A stretch of 64,000 nt of DNA from Bradyrhizobium sp. AZCC 2176 (lineage in GTDB: Bacteria > Pseudomonadota > Alphaproteobacteria > Rhizobiales > Xanthobacteraceae): positions 2,356,001 to 2,420,000 of the forward strand of contig NZ_JAZHRX010000001.1 of assembly GCF_036924645.1 (NCBI RefSeq), in the 5' to 3' direction. Of this stretch, positions 47,372 through 56,747 are shown piece after piece (positions within the stretch are counted from its first letter, which is position 1; each line of letters starts with the position of its first letter). The notes below the pieces were generated by a model. That model saw only the letters and a program-made list of their open reading frames with translations. It ran no database searches and was not told the origin of the DNA. The position numbers were made by a program, and so were the translations under genes.

Positions 47372-47393
47372 CTACGCCCCTTCCGCCTTCGTT

Positions 47394-48038
47394 CTACCGG
47401 CCGGACGCAAGCGCCGGGTCGTAGCGCTCGCAAAACTGCTCGATCGCTTCAGAACGGAAATCGCCGAGGCGTTCGAAGATGATCTCGTCCGGCCAGTTCC
47501 ACCAAGCGATGCGGCCCAGGCTTTCCGCGACCGAATCGGGAAAGCGCTGGCGGATCGGGTGCGCCGGAACGCCGCCGACGATCGTATAGGGCGGCACATT
47601 GCGACTGACGACGGCGCCCGCGGCAATCACCGCACCGTCGCCGACCGTCACGCCCGGCAGCAGGATGGCGGCATGCCCGATCCAGCAATCATTGCCGACG
47701 ATCACCCGGTCGCTGTGACGCTCGGAAAAGAAATCGCGGTCGCGCGTCGCCGTCGCCTCGTAATACTCCGGGCAATAGGTGAAGCGATGCTGCGACGGAC
47801 GCCCCATCGGATGGTTCGGCGCGCCGATCCGGACCGAATTGGCGATCGCCGTGAATTTTCCGATCACGGCGTCCGCGACCTCGCAATTCTCCCCGAGATA
47901 GGAGTAATCGCCGAGCGAGGCATATTCGATGCGCGTGTTGCACAGGACTTCGCAACGCCGGCCGATCTGCGCCTCGCGCAGCCGCACCGTTTCATGAATG
48001 ATCGTTTCCGCGATCTTGGGTCGATGCGATGCGTCCAT
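47394..48038 (-). CDS. Left-handed beta-helix acetyltransferase (DapH/xenobiotic acetyltransferase-like)
   Basis: A 214-residue hexapeptide-repeat protein. Repeats are seen in [19 protein letters not shown] and [19 protein letters not shown] through [20 protein letters not shown]. The long loop [17 protein letters not shown] and the GNDCWIGH histidine match xenobiotic/phosphonate-cluster acetyltransferases (the PhnO-independent DapH-like type). No phn gene is near. Acetyl-CoA is the likely donor; the acceptor is unknown. Confidence 0.85.
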   Translation of the reverse strand: MDASHRPKIAETIIHETVRLREAQIGRRCEVLCNTRIEYASLGDYSYLGENCEVADAVIGKFTAIANSVRIGAPNHPMGRPSQHRFTYCPEYYEATATRDRDFFSERHSDRVIVGNDCWIGHAAILLPGVTVGDGAVIAAGAVVSRNVPPYTIVGGVPAHPIRQRFPDSVAESLGRIAWWNWPDEIIFERLGDFRSEAIEQFCERYDPALASGR

Positions 48039-48070
48039 GAGACGATCCCGATGATGTCGTCAGCAGACGA

Positions 48071-48170
48071 CGTAGTAGCCCGGATGGAGCGAAGCGCAAT
48101 CCGGGTCTATCTCGCAAGTGGTTGGACTCCCGGATTTCGCTTCGCTCCATCCGGGCTGCGATACTACGTC
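48071..48170. repeat. About 100-bp inverted pair of CCCGGATGGAGCG elements
   Basis: CCCGGATGGAGCGAAGCGCA... at 48079-48105 and its near-perfect inverse at 48129-48155 face each other. Outer ACGTAGTAG / ATACTACGT arms flank them, with a 23-bp centre. It abuts the leuB stop and probably folds as a transcript end. Confidence 0.85.
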
Positions 48171-49282
48171 TACGCGTGCAGCTTCTGCAATTCCTTGAGG
48201 ATCGCCTCGCCCATCTGCGTGGTTGAGGCAGCCGTCGTACCCTCGGACTTGATGTCCGCAGTGCGCAGACCGCTGGCGAGCACGGCAGCAATCGCCGCAT
48301 CGACCTTGTCGGCCAGCGCGCCCATGTCGAAGGAATAACGCAGCGCCATGGCGAACGAGGAGATCATCGCGATCGGATTGGCGAGGCCCTTGCCCGCGAT
48401 GTCAGGCGCCGAGCCATGCACCGGCTCGAACAGCGAGCGGCGCTTTTTGGTCTTGGCATCGACTTCGCCGAGCGAGGCCGAGGGCAGCATGCCGAGCGAG
48501 CCTGTCAGCATCGCCGCGATGTCCGACAGCATGTCGCCGAACAGATTATCGGTCACGATGACGTCGAACTGTTTTGGCGCCTTCACCAGCATCATGCCGC
48601 CGGAATCGGCGAGCTGATGCTCCAGCGTCACGTCCTTGTATTCGCGCGCATGCACCTGGGTCATGACCTCGTTCCAGAGCACGCCGGATTTCATGACGTT
48701 GCGCTTTTCCATCGACGTCACCTTGTTGCGCCGCTTGCGCGCCAGGTCGAAGGCGACGCGGCCGATGCGCTCGATTTCATAGGTGTCGTAAACTTGGGTA
48801 TCGATGGCGCGCTTCTGGCCGTTGCCGAGATCGGTAATGGTCTTCGGCTCGCCGAAATAGACGCCGCCGGTCAACTCGCGAACGATCATGACGTCGAGGC
48901 CTTCGACCGCCTCGCGCTTCAGACTGGAAGCATCCGCCAGCGCCGGATAGCACACGGCGGGGCGTAGATTGGCGAACAGGCCGAGATCCTTGCGCAGCCG
49001 CAACAGGCCGGCCTCGGGGCGTACCTCGTAGGGCACGCTGTCCCACTTCGGGCCGCCGACCGCACCGAAGATGATGGCGTCCGCGGCCACGGCCTTGGCC
49101 ATGTCGCCTTCCGAGATCGACACCTTGTGCGCATCGTAGGCGGAGCCGCCGACCAGCCCCTGCTCGGTCTCGAATTTGGCGATCCCCTGCTTGTTCAGCC
49201 AGTCGATCAGGCGCTGCACCTCCCCCATCACTTCGGGGCCGATGCCGTCGCCGGGGAGAAGCAGCAGTTTATGGGTCGCCAT
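48170..49282 (-). CDS. leuB: 3-isopropylmalate dehydrogenase
   Basis: A 370-residue NAD enzyme that oxidatively decarboxylates 3-isopropylmalate in leucine synthesis. It shows [27 protein letters not shown], the Arg/Tyr substrate site [14 protein letters not shown], and the metal aspartates in [17 protein letters not shown]. The length is normal. It is on the opposite strand from leuC and leuD, 6 kb past leuD. Confidence 0.97.
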   Translation of the reverse strand: MATHKLLLLPGDGIGPEVMGEVQRLIDWLNKQGIAKFETEQGLVGGSAYDAHKVSISEGDMAKAVAADAIIFGAVGGPKWDSVPYEVRPEAGLLRLRKDLGLFANLRPAVCYPALADASSLKREAVEGLDVMIVRELTGGVYFGEPKTITDLGNGQKRAIDTQVYDTYEIERIGRVAFDLARKRRNKVTSMEKRNVMKSGVLWNEVMTQVHAREYKDVTLEHQLADSGGMMLVKAPKQFDVIVTDNLFGDMLSDIAAMLTGSLGMLPSASLGEVDAKTKKRRSLFEPVHGSAPDIAGKGLANPIAMISSFAMALRYSFDMGALADKVDAAIAAVLASGLRTADIKSEGTTAASTTQMGEAILKELQKLHA

Positions 49283-49301
49283 GGTCGTTTACCTCCAGTT
49301 C

Positions 49302-49386
49302 GTCATGGCCGGGCTTGTCCCGGCCATCCACGTCTTGTGTGCGTTGGCAGTAAGACGTGGATGCCCGGCACAAGGCCGGGCATGAC
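49302..49386. repeat. Inverted repeat of the GTCAT-CCGGGCTTGTCCCGG family
   Basis: GTCATGGCCGGGCTTGTCCC and the facing GGCACAAGGCCGGGCATGAC flank a smaller inner palindrome (ACGTCTTG / AAGACGT). It is the third copy of the family at 35137 and 36556 and lies in the leuB upstream region. Confidence 0.85.
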
Positions 49387-49512
49387 GGAAAATGAGAAAT
49401 CCGGGCGGAGTGCTAGAGCGGCATTGCACGATTGGCAAGACACCATTGCGGCCTCGCCGCCTGTGCAATCCGCCGCTGGCCTGCCACAATACCGGCCCGC
49501 CGGAGAAATTCC

Positions 49513-50703
49513 TTGCACGCCCCCGACCGTCCCGCGAGTTACGCGCATCCCGCACGGCTGATCCTCATCCTGTCGCTGGCGCCGACCGTCGGGCTGGGCA
49601 TCGGCCGCTTCGCCTATGCGCTGGTGCTGCCGGACATGCGCGACAATCTGGCGTGGTCCTATTCCGCGGCCGGGTTCATGAACACCATCAACGCGGCCGG
49701 CTATCTCGCGGGCGCGCTGCTCGCCTCGCAAATGATCCGGCGTTTTGGGCTCGCCGCTTCGGTGCGATGGGGCACGCTGGCCTGCGTGCTGTCGCTGGCG
49801 CTCTGCGCCCTATCGGGCAATTTCTACGTGCTGAGTTTCGCCCGTCTCCTGGCCGGCATCGGCGCGGCGGCAGGCTTCGTCGGGGGCGGCGCGCTGGCAG
49901 CGACCATTGCGCAATCGCGCCCCGAACGGGCGAACTTCCTGCTCAGCCTGTTCTATGCCGGCCCCGGAATCGGCATTCTGGCGTCCGGACTGATCGCGCC
50001 CTTCGTGCTGCAGGGATTTGGGGCAGGCTCATGGTGGATCGTCTGGTGGGCGATGACCGCCTTGGCGGTCGTCATGACGATCCCTGTGCTGCTCGCGCCG
50101 CTGCATGACGGCGCGACCGCTGCCGCGGCCACAACGGCTAAATTCGCGATTGCACCGGTGCTGATCTATCTCGCCGGCTACTTCCTGTTCGGCGCCGGCT
50201 ATATCGCCTACATGACCTTCATGATCGCCTATGTCCGCGATGCCGGCGGCGGCGCTATGGCACAGAGTGCGTTCTGGAGCCTGATCGGCCTAAGCGCGTT
50301 CGTGACACCGTGGGTGTGGCACCGCGTGCTGGCGCTCGACCGCGGCGGGCTCGCCACCACGATCATCCTCGGCGTCAACGCGGTCGGCGCGGCGATGCCG
50401 ATCTTCGGTCACTCGGTGTGGCTGCTCGCAATATCGGCGCTGGTGTTCGGCGTCGCCTTCTTCGCCGTGGTCGGCTCCACCACCGCTTTTGTGCGCTTCA
50501 ACTATCCGCCGCAGGCCTGGTCGACGGCGATTGCAGCCATGACGATTTCATTCGGTATCGGCCAGACGCTGGGGCCGATCGTGGTCGGTGCGATCACGGA
50601 CGCGGTCGGCAGCCTGTCGTTCGCCCTGAACGTCTCGGCCGCGATGCTGGCACTGGGCGCGGTGCTGTCGGCGTTTCAGAGGAAGGTGGGGCACAAACCG
50701 TAG
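49513..50703 (+). CDS. MFS transporter (YbfB/YjiJ family)
   Basis: A 396-residue membrane transporter with about 12 helices. The first helix is LILILSLAPTVGLGIGRFAYALVLP, and the family signature GRFAYALVLPDMRD is typical of YbfB/YjiJ proteins. The start is a TTG at 49513 with GGAG 7 bp upstream; no ATG precedes the first helix, and the frame open from 49432 lacks a site. Substrate unknown. It is divergent from leuB. Confidence 0.87.
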   Translation: MHAPDRPASYAHPARLILILSLAPTVGLGIGRFAYALVLPDMRDNLAWSYSAAGFMNTINAAGYLAGALLASQMIRRFGLAASVRWGTLACVLSLALCALSGNFYVLSFARLLAGIGAAAGFVGGGALAATIAQSRPERANFLLSLFYAGPGIGILASGLIAPFVLQGFGAGSWWIVWWAMTALAVVMTIPVLLAPLHDGATAAAATTAKFAIAPVLIYLAGYFLFGAGYIAYMTFMIAYVRDAGGGAMAQSAFWSLIGLSAFVTPWVWHRVLALDRGGLATTIILGVNAVGAAMPIFGHSVWLLAISALVFGVAFFAVVGSTTAFVRFNYPPQAWSTAIAAMTISFGIGQTLGPIVVGAITDAVGSLSFALNVSAAMLALGAVLSAFQRKVGHKP

Positions 50704-50715
50704 CCGTGAAGCGTT

Positions 50716-50834
50716 GTCGTCCCTGCGAACGCAGGGACCCATAACCACAGGGCTCAGTTGGGGAGCACCAGCTAACTCCAGCGCAAAATATCAAGATCAC
50801 GCGGTATGGGCGCCCTGCGTTCGCAAGGGCGACG
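50716..50834. repeat. Inverted pair of CGTCCCTGCGAACGCAGGGAC elements
   Basis: GTCGTCCCTGCGAACGCAGG at 50716 faces CCCTGCGTTCGCAAGGGCGA near 50812, about 70 bp apart, between convergent genes. The same family is at 53221 and 55749. Confidence 0.85.
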
Positions 50835-50849
50835 ATGGAGTTGGGACAC

Positions 50850-51641
50850 TCAACTCCCGCTGAACGAATTGTACCCCTGGTCTTCCCAGAAGCCGCCCTT
50901 GTAGTCGTTGGTGACTTCCATCGACATCACGTATTTCGGATTCTTGAAGCCGAGCTTGGTCGGCACCCTGATCTTCATCGGGAAGCCATAGGCACGGGGC
51001 AGGATCTCGTCGCCGAACTTGAACGTCATCTGGGTCTGCGCATGCAGCGCGGTCGCCATGTCGAGCGGCGAATTGTAGCCGTCCTTGTCGGCGCACTGGA
51101 ACCAGACATATTTGGCGCGCGTATCGGCGCCGACCAGTTTCAGGAAATCGCGCAGCGGCGTGCCGGTCCAGCTTCCGATCGCGCTCCAGCCCTCGACGCA
51201 GATGTGACGCGTGACCTGCTTGACCTGCGGCAGTTGATAGAGCTCTTCCAGAGTCCAGGATTTCTTGTTTTCGACCAGGCCGCGCACCTCGAGCTTCCAG
51301 CTCTTGCCGTCGACATCAGGCGCGTCTTCGAGGTCGTAATAGGCGTTGAACGGGAATGGCTTGGTGATGTCTTTCTCCGAGAATGTCGGCGCCATCGCAT
51401 GGGGGTTGAAGATCAACGCCTGGACGCCGTCATTGAATTTGGAGACCTGCTTCAGCATCTCCTCGGCCGAAAAACTGTCCGTCACGTCGCAGCCGGTCAG
51501 CAGCGTCAGCGCGCCGAGGCTCGCGCCACCCGAGATGAAGCGCCGGCGCGTCAGATCCGGCATGGTCTTGATCGCGTCCCTGACGAGCAGCGTCTTGTCG
51601 ACGCCGGGGATCAGGAGCTTGCGCATGCGGCCCATGGTCAT
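50850..51641 (-). CDS. Sulfite-oxidase-type molybdopterin oxidoreductase (MsrP/YedY-like)
   Basis: A 263-residue exported molybdoenzyme. The N-terminal LTRRRFISGGASLGALTLL is a twin-arginine-type signal (RRRF), and the conserved molybdenum cysteine is in RHICVEGWSAIGSWTG. ADKDGYNSPLDM and ILPRAYGFPMKIRVP are further oxidoreductase motifs. It is shorter than E. coli MsrP and coupled to a b-type cytochrome gene, so electrons would come from the quinone pool. It may repair methionine sulfoxide or act on another sulfoxide. Confidence 0.88.
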   Translation of the reverse strand: MTMGRMRKLLIPGVDKTLLVRDAIKTMPDLTRRRFISGGASLGALTLLTGCDVTDSFSAEEMLKQVSKFNDGVQALIFNPHAMAPTFSEKDITKPFPFNAYYDLEDAPDVDGKSWKLEVRGLVENKKSWTLEELYQLPQVKQVTRHICVEGWSAIGSWTGTPLRDFLKLVGADTRAKYVWFQCADKDGYNSPLDMATALHAQTQMTFKFGDEILPRAYGFPMKIRVPTKLGFKNPKYVMSMEVTNDYKGGFWEDQGYNSFSGS

Positions 51642-51652
51642 ACTCCCTTGAA

Positions 51653-52282
51653 TTAGCGGCCGATGATCATGGCGCGCAGGCTCTTCGGCACCAGAAGGGC
51701 GAGCGCGACATGAACCACCATAAAGGCGACGATACCCGCCATGCAGAAGAAATGGACGTAGCGGGCTGCATCATAGCCGCCGAACAGCGCCGTCAGATAT
51801 TGCAACTGCACCGGCTTCCAGATCGCCAGGCCCGACAACACGATCAGGACGCCGATGACGATGACGCCGGCATAAAGCAGCTTCTGCACGTAGTTATATT
51901 TCGTCAGATCGTCATGCGACAGCTTGCCGGTCAGCGCCGCTTTCGTATCCGAGATCACGCCCTCCGGCGTGATCGGCAGCAGCTTCTTGCGGAAGCGGCC
52001 GGTGACAAAACCCAACACCAGATAGATCAGGCCGTTGACCATCAACAGCCACATCGCGGCGAAATGCCAGAGCAGCGCGCCAGCGAGCCAGCCACCCAGC
52101 GTGATGCTCGGAGGGAAGCGGAAATCGAACAGCGGCGAGGCATTGTAGATCTGCCATCCCGACATGATCATTAGGACCATCGCGAAGGCGTTGGTCCAAT
52201 GCAGCGCCCGCACCCAGGCCGGCTGGATGACCTTTGCCTTGGTTGAGGTGGCTTGCTCGTCGCTGACTGTGACGGCCGACAT
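51653..52282 (-). CDS. Membrane b-type cytochrome partner of the molybdoenzyme
   Basis: A 209-residue protein of the cytochrome b561/Ni-Fe hydrogenase b-subunit type. Four or five helices are seen, with heme-ligand histidines expected in VRALHWTNAFAMVLM, ALLWHFAAMWL and YVHFFCMAGIVAFMVVHV. It precedes the molybdoenzyme gene by 11 bp on the same strand, so the pair forms a quinol-linked periplasmic redox system. The ATG at 52282 is used; the frame opens ten codons earlier. Confidence 0.88.
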   Translation of the reverse strand: MSAVTVSDEQATSTKAKVIQPAWVRALHWTNAFAMVLMIMSGWQIYNASPLFDFRFPPSITLGGWLAGALLWHFAAMWLLMVNGLIYLVLGFVTGRFRKKLLPITPEGVISDTKAALTGKLSHDDLTKYNYVQKLLYAGVIVIGVLIVLSGLAIWKPVQLQYLTALFGGYDAARYVHFFCMAGIVAFMVVHVALALLVPKSLRAMIIGR

Positions 52283-52386
52283 GGCTCTTCCCCGCTTGCA
52301 ATTCGCTGTCAATTATACGCCCGGAACCGGGTTTTCGTTACTGCTGTGACGCTATCAGATCGATGCCTGGTGCGTATCGAATTCAC

Positions 52387-52416
52387 AAAAAAGCGAGCCG
52401 GGTTGCCCCGGCTCGC
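52387..52416 (-). terminator. Rho-independent terminator of the fasciclin gene
   Basis: On the minus strand GCGAGCCGGGG and CCCGGCTCGC form a stem followed by TTTTTT (52392-52387), about 45 bp past the fasciclin stop. Confidence 0.92.
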
Positions 52417-52460
52417 CAATCCACACGCCCTGTTGGGACCAGTCAGGGGCGCGCGGGAGT

Positions 52461-53015
52461 TCAGGACGCCGGCATCAGCACGGTGTCGACCACATGGATC
52501 ACGCCGTTGGACTGATTGACGTTCGAGATCGTGACCATCGAGGTTCCACCCTTGGCGTCGACGATCCAGGTCTTGCCATCCTGGAGCTTGACCGACAGTT
52601 GCTCGCCTTCGGCGGTCTTGAGCTTCATGCCGTCCTTCAGATCGGACGCGGCGAGCTTGCCGGGCACGACGTGGTAGGTGAGGATCTTGGTCAGGGTCGC
52701 CTTGTTCTCAGGCTTCACCAGCGTGTCGACCGTGCCGGCCGGCAGCTTGCCGAAGGCGGTGTTGGTCGGCGCGAACACCGTGAACGGGCCCTTGCCTTCC
52801 AGCGTCTCGACCAGGCCGGCGGCCTTCACGGCGGCGACCAGCGTGGTGTGGTCCTTCGAGTTGACGGCGTTCTGGATGATGTTCTTGGAGGGGAACATCG
52901 CCGCGCCGCCGACCATCACGGTCTTTTCCTCCGCGCTGGCGGGCGCGGTGATGGTGGCGGTGAAAGCCAGAGCGCTGAACACGGCGGCGGACAGAAGTGC
53001 AATACGTTTGGACAT
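52461..53015 (-). CDS. Secreted fasciclin (FAS1) domain protein
   Basis: A 184-residue exported protein with a signal peptide (AAVFSALAFTATITAPASA) and one FAS1 domain. Conserved motifs are GKGPFTVFAPTNTAFGKLP (H1) and ILTYHVVPGKL with INVVD-type end GVIHVVDTVLMPAS (H2). Bacterial FAS1 proteins such as Nex18 in rhizobia are surface or cell-adhesion proteins. The ATG at 53015 is the signal start; the longer open frame from 53258 has no export signal. Confidence 0.93.
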   Translation of the reverse strand: MSKRIALLSAAVFSALAFTATITAPASAEEKTVMVGGAAMFPSKNIIQNAVNSKDHTTLVAAVKAAGLVETLEGKGPFTVFAPTNTAFGKLPAGTVDTLVKPENKATLTKILTYHVVPGKLAASDLKDGMKLKTAEGEQLSVKLQDGKTWIVDAKGGTSMVTISNVNQSNGVIHVVDTVLMPAS

Positions 53016-53366
53016 GGAATCTTCTCCCGAGGATTGCGATGGCCGGCGGCTATCCGCCGGTAGTGAAAACAACGACGCTGGTCGATTGACCGGTTGATTT
53101 CGTCGTCGTTGGGCCGAGCTACGGGAGGTTTTTCGGCCGGTTTCGGCGAATAATTTATCGTGATGGCTGAAACTTTTGAGAGGGCTGGCCGTGCGGCGAC
53201 AGCGCGCGGGCAAGGCTCGGCGTCGTCCCTGCGAACGCATGCGAACGCAGGGACCCATACCGCGTGATCTCGCAGTCAGGCTCGGTGGCTGACGTTTTTC
53301 GCAAAACTAAAGCCGGTGGCTATGAGTCCCAGCTTTTGCAGGGACGACCACCGGTGAGAGCTCGTC
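53016..53366. other. 351-bp gap with intergenic repeats
   Basis: It contains the fasciclin upstream region (53016-about 53200) and an inverted repeat pair (53221-53348). No coding frame worth naming. The left arm of the pair holds a duplicated GCGAACGCATGCGAACGCAG, so slippage has lengthened that copy by 10 bp. Confidence 0.6.
53221..53348. repeat. Inverted pair of CGTCCCTGCGAACGCAGGGAC elements (expanded arm)
   Basis: CGTCGTCCCTGCGAACGCAT...GGGACCCATAC on the left and TATGAGTCCC...GCAGGGACGAC on the right, about 128 bp overall. The left copy carries an extra GCGAACGCAT. Confidence 0.8.
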
Positions 53367-54128
53367 CTAATCCCTATTATGCGGCGTCTGGATGAAACCG
53401 CGATTATGCGTCGGACTGATCAGGATCTCGTTCATGCACACCCGCGGCGGCATGCTGGCGACGAAGGCGATGGTGCGGCCGCAATCTTCCGGTTGCAGCA
53501 TTTTGGCCTGCTCCTCCTCCGACGGCACAACAGGGCGCGATTTGAGGATCGGGGTCGCGACTTCACCAGGCGACAGGCAGCAGGCGCGCAGGCCGTTGAC
53601 GCATTCGTCCATGTTGAAGGAATGGGTCAGCGCCAGTACCGCGTGTTTTGTGGTGGTGTAGGCCGGGCCCGGCATCTTTGAGACATGTCGGCCGGCCCAG
53701 GACGCGACGTTGATGATGCAGCCGTCCTTCTGCTTCCGCATGGCCGGCAGCACTGCCCGCATGCAATAGAGCACGCCGTTCAGGTTGATATCGACGACCT
53801 TGTCCCAGCCGTCCACTTCCATGTCGGCCCAGCTCCGCTTCGGCACGTTGATGCCGGCGCTATTGACCAAGAGATCGATCCGGCCGTAGCTGGAGAGGAT
53901 CTGGTCGGCCGCCTTGTCGACATCGGCCTTGTTGCTGACGTCGAGCGGGATCGCCTCGGCCTTGCCGCCCTTTTTGGTGATGTTTGCGACCACCTTGTCC
54001 AGCGCGTCCTTGCGCCGGCCCGAAACCACCACGATCCAGCCATCCGCCGCAAGGAATTCCGCCCCGGACTCGCCAATTCCGCTGCCGCCGCCTGTCACCC
54101 AGGCCACGCGTTTCCCGCTATTTGTCAT
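53367..54128 (-). CDS. SDR family NAD(P)-dependent oxidoreductase
   Basis: A 253-residue classical short-chain dehydrogenase/reductase. Cofactor motif VTGGGSGIGESGAEF (TGxxxGIG), NSAGIN, catalytic serine in INVASWAG and YxxxK in AYTTTKHAVLAL are all present. The C-terminus (SPTHNRGFIQTP) is family-like. The substrate, probably a keto acid or sugar alcohol, is not predictable. It is divergent from matB across 88 bp. Confidence 0.93.
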   Translation of the reverse strand: MTNSGKRVAWVTGGGSGIGESGAEFLAADGWIVVVSGRRKDALDKVVANITKKGGKAEAIPLDVSNKADVDKAADQILSSYGRIDLLVNSAGINVPKRSWADMEVDGWDKVVDINLNGVLYCMRAVLPAMRKQKDGCIINVASWAGRHVSKMPGPAYTTTKHAVLALTHSFNMDECVNGLRACCLSPGEVATPILKSRPVVPSEEEQAKMLQPEDCGRTIAFVASMPPRVCMNEILISPTHNRGFIQTPHNRD

Positions 54129-54216
54129 GCAAACTGTCTCCGTTGCTTTTTAAAGGGCGTTCTTGCTATTCCAGCCCACGAAATTCCGCTGGCCAGCGCC
54201 CCTCAGGGAATGTTGC

Positions 54217-55743
54217 ATGAACACGACCGCCAACGCCAACCTGTTTTCCCGCCTGTTCGACACGCTCGACGATCCGAACCGGCTCGCGATCGAAATGCTC
54301 GATGGCACGCGCATCAGCTATGGCGAGCTGATCGCCCGCGCCGGCCAGATGGCAAACGTGCTGGCCGCGCGCGGCGTCAAGCCCGGCGACCGCGTCGCAG
54401 CCCAGACCGAGAAATCGGTGCCGGCGCTGGTGCTCTATCTCGCGACCGTGCGCGCCGGCGCGGTGTATCTTCCGCTCAACACCGCCTACACGCTCAACGA
54501 ACTCGACTACTTCATCTCCGACGCCGAGCCGTCGCTGGTCGTGTGCGACCTCTCTAAGGCCGAAGGCATCGGCGCGATCGCGGCAAAGGTGAAGGCAAAA
54601 GTCGAAACGCTTGGGGCCGACGGCAAGGGATCGCTGACGGATGCCGCCGCGAAGGCCGATGCGGCGTTTACGACGGTCGCGCGCGGCAATGACGACCTCG
54701 CCGCGATCCTCTACACGTCGGGCACCACAGGCCGTTCCAAGGGCGCGATGCTGACGCACGACAATCTGGCATCGAACTCCTACAGCCTGGTCGACTACTG
54801 GCGCTTCACGGATAAGGATGTGCTGATCCACGCGCTGCCGATCTATCACACCCACGGCCTGTTCGTGGCGAGCAACGTCACGCTGTTCGCCCGCGCCTCG
54901 ATGATATTTCTGCCGAAATTCGATCCTGAAATGATCATCAAGCTGATGGCGCGCGCCACCGTCATGATGGGAGTGCCGACCTTCTACACACGGCTTTTGC
55001 AGAGCCCGGCGCTTTCGAAGGAATCGACCAAACATATGCGGCTGTTCATTTCGGGCTCCGCGCCGCTGCTCGCCGACACCCACCGCGAATGGGCCGCGCG
55101 CACCGGCCACGCCGTGCTCGAACGCTACGGCATGACCGAAACCAACATGAACACCTCCAACCCCTATGACGGCGAGCGCGTCCCCGGCGCCGTCGGTCAT
55201 CCCCTGCCCGGCGTCTCCGTCCGCGTCACCGACCCCGAGACCGGCAAGGAGATTGCGCGCGACGAGATCGGCATGATCGAGGTCAAGGGCCCGAATGTGT
55301 TCAAGGGTTACTGGCGGATGCCGGAAAAGACAAAATCCGAATTCCGCGACGACGGCTTCTTCATCACCGGCGATCTCGGCAAGATCGACCCCAAGGGCTA
55401 TGTCCATATTCTCGGCCGCGGCAAGGACCTGGTGATCTCGGGCGGCTTCAACGTCTATCCGAAGGAAATCGAGAGCGAGATCGACGCCATGCCGGGCGTG
55501 ATCGAATCCGCCGTGATCGGCGTGCCGCATACCGATTTCGGCGAAGGCGTCACCGCGGTCGTCGTCTGCAACAAGGGCGCTGACGTCACCGAAGCGGGCG
55601 TGCTGAAGGCGCTCGACGGCAGGCTCGCCAAATTCAAGATGCCGAAGCGCGTGTTCGTGGTCGATGAACTGCCGCGCAACGCCATGGGCAAGGTGCAAAA
55701 GAATATTTTGCGGGATACGTACGCCAAGATTTACGCGAAGTAG
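54217..55743 (+). CDS. matB: Malonyl-CoA synthase MatB
   Basis: A 508-residue ANL-superfamily enzyme that joins malonate to CoA through an adenylate. It shows ILYTSGTTGRSKGAMLTHDN (P-loop), the adenylation motif YGMTETNMNTSNPYDGERV split at TETN, and GDLGKIDPKGYVHILGRGKD then the catalytic lysine in PRNAMGKVQKN. It closely follows the Rhodopseudomonas palustris MatB sequence as I remember it, including the RVAAQTEKSV and LPLNTAYTLNELDYF segments. The ATG at 54217 is used. No matA or matC is adjacent. Confidence 0.94.
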   Translation: MNTTANANLFSRLFDTLDDPNRLAIEMLDGTRISYGELIARAGQMANVLAARGVKPGDRVAAQTEKSVPALVLYLATVRAGAVYLPLNTAYTLNELDYFISDAEPSLVVCDLSKAEGIGAIAAKVKAKVETLGADGKGSLTDAAAKADAAFTTVARGNDDLAAILYTSGTTGRSKGAMLTHDNLASNSYSLVDYWRFTDKDVLIHALPIYHTHGLFVASNVTLFARASMIFLPKFDPEMIIKLMARATVMMGVPTFYTRLLQSPALSKESTKHMRLFISGSAPLLADTHREWAARTGHAVLERYGMTETNMNTSNPYDGERVPGAVGHPLPGVSVRVTDPETGKEIARDEIGMIEVKGPNVFKGYWRMPEKTKSEFRDDGFFITGDLGKIDPKGYVHILGRGKDLVISGGFNVYPKEIESEIDAMPGVIESAVIGVPHTDFGEGVTAVVVCNKGADVTEAGVLKALDGRLAKFKMPKRVFVVDELPRNAMGKVQKNILRDTYAKIYAK

Positions 55744-55748
55744 CTGCA

Positions 55749-55868
55749 GTCGTCCCTGCGAACGCAGGGATCCATACGCCGCGGCGGATGTTTTGAAAAA
55801 CGCTGTTCGACGGCTTTTCTCCAACCACCGACACCTGTGGTTATGGGTCCCTGCGTTCGCGGGACGAC
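55749..55868. repeat. Inverted pair of CGTCCCTGCGAACGCAGGGA elements
   Basis: GTCGTCCCTGCGAACGCAGG at 55749 and TCCCTGCGTTCGCGGGACGA ending at 55868 form about 120 bp of inverted repeat. Its inner sequence differs from the copies at 50716 and 53221. It lies between convergent genes. Confidence 0.85.
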
Positions 55869-55895
55869 ATCGACAACTGTTTTCGGATCCTCGCC

Positions 55896-56747
55896 TCACA
55901 ACAGGCTGATCGCGAACCTTCCACCCACGATGAACATATACGCGCCGAACGCCATCTCCAGCGTGCGCTTCGACAGCGCGTGCGCAACCTTCACCCCGAG
56001 CGGCGCCGTGATCAGCGTGGTCGGCATCGCCAACAGCGCCCCGATCAACGACACATAGCCGAGCGCAAACGGCACCTGCAGCGCGGTGACATCGGGAAAG
56101 CGCGCCGCCACAGGCCAACCGGCATAGACATAGCCAATCGCGCCGGGGATCGAGATCAGCACGGCGAGCGCCGATGAGGTCGCGACCGCCTGATGGATCG
56201 GCCGGCCATAGAAGGTCATCAAGAGGTTCGCGAACAGACCGCCGCCGACGCCCATCAAGGTCGACAACAGCCCGACGAAGAAGCCGTAGACGCGCATCGG
56301 AAAACCCTTCGGCATGTCGTCGCCGAGCTTCCAGGTTTCCCGCGCCAGCAGCAGCCGCGCTGCCGCCGACCACGCCACCATCACGAACACGATCTTGAAC
56401 AGGCGCTCCGGCGCGAAGCGCGCCGTGACGCTGCCGGCGACGACGCCGAGCACGACCGGCAGCCACCAGCGCCTGAGGATCGCCATGTCGACCGCGCCGC
56501 GGGCGTAATGGGCGCGAAACGAGGCGAGCGAGGTCGGGATGATGATGGCGAGCGAAGTGCCGATGCAGAGCGGCATCCGCACCTCCAGCGGCACGCCGGC
56601 CAGCCGGAAGCATTCGTAGAACACCGGCACCAGGATGGCGCCGCCGCCGATGCCGAACACGCCGGCCAGAAATCCCGACAGCGCCCCGACCGCGATCAGC
56701 AGCAAGGCCAGTTCGATGAGCTCTTTGGGATCGAGGCCGGCCATCAT
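55896..56747 (-). CDS. TauE/SafE family anion exporter
   Basis: A 283-residue membrane protein with about eight helices. The duplicated TauE/SafE motifs are visible as GALSGFLAGVFGIGGGAIL (first half) and GLLSTLMGVGGGLFANLLM (second half). This family exports sulfite, sulfoacetate or other small organic anions. It is near but not linked to the molybdoenzyme pair. The start may be at either of two adjacent Met codons. Confidence 0.9.
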   Translation of the reverse strand: MMAGLDPKELIELALLLIAVGALSGFLAGVFGIGGGAILVPVFYECFRLAGVPLEVRMPLCIGTSLAIIIPTSLASFRAHYARGAVDMAILRRWWLPVVLGVVAGSVTARFAPERLFKIVFVMVAWSAAARLLLARETWKLGDDMPKGFPMRVYGFFVGLLSTLMGVGGGLFANLLMTFYGRPIHQAVATSSALAVLISIPGAIGYVYAGWPVAARFPDVTALQVPFALGYVSLIGALLAMPTTLITAPLGVKVAHALSKRTLEMAFGAYMFIVGGRFAISLL

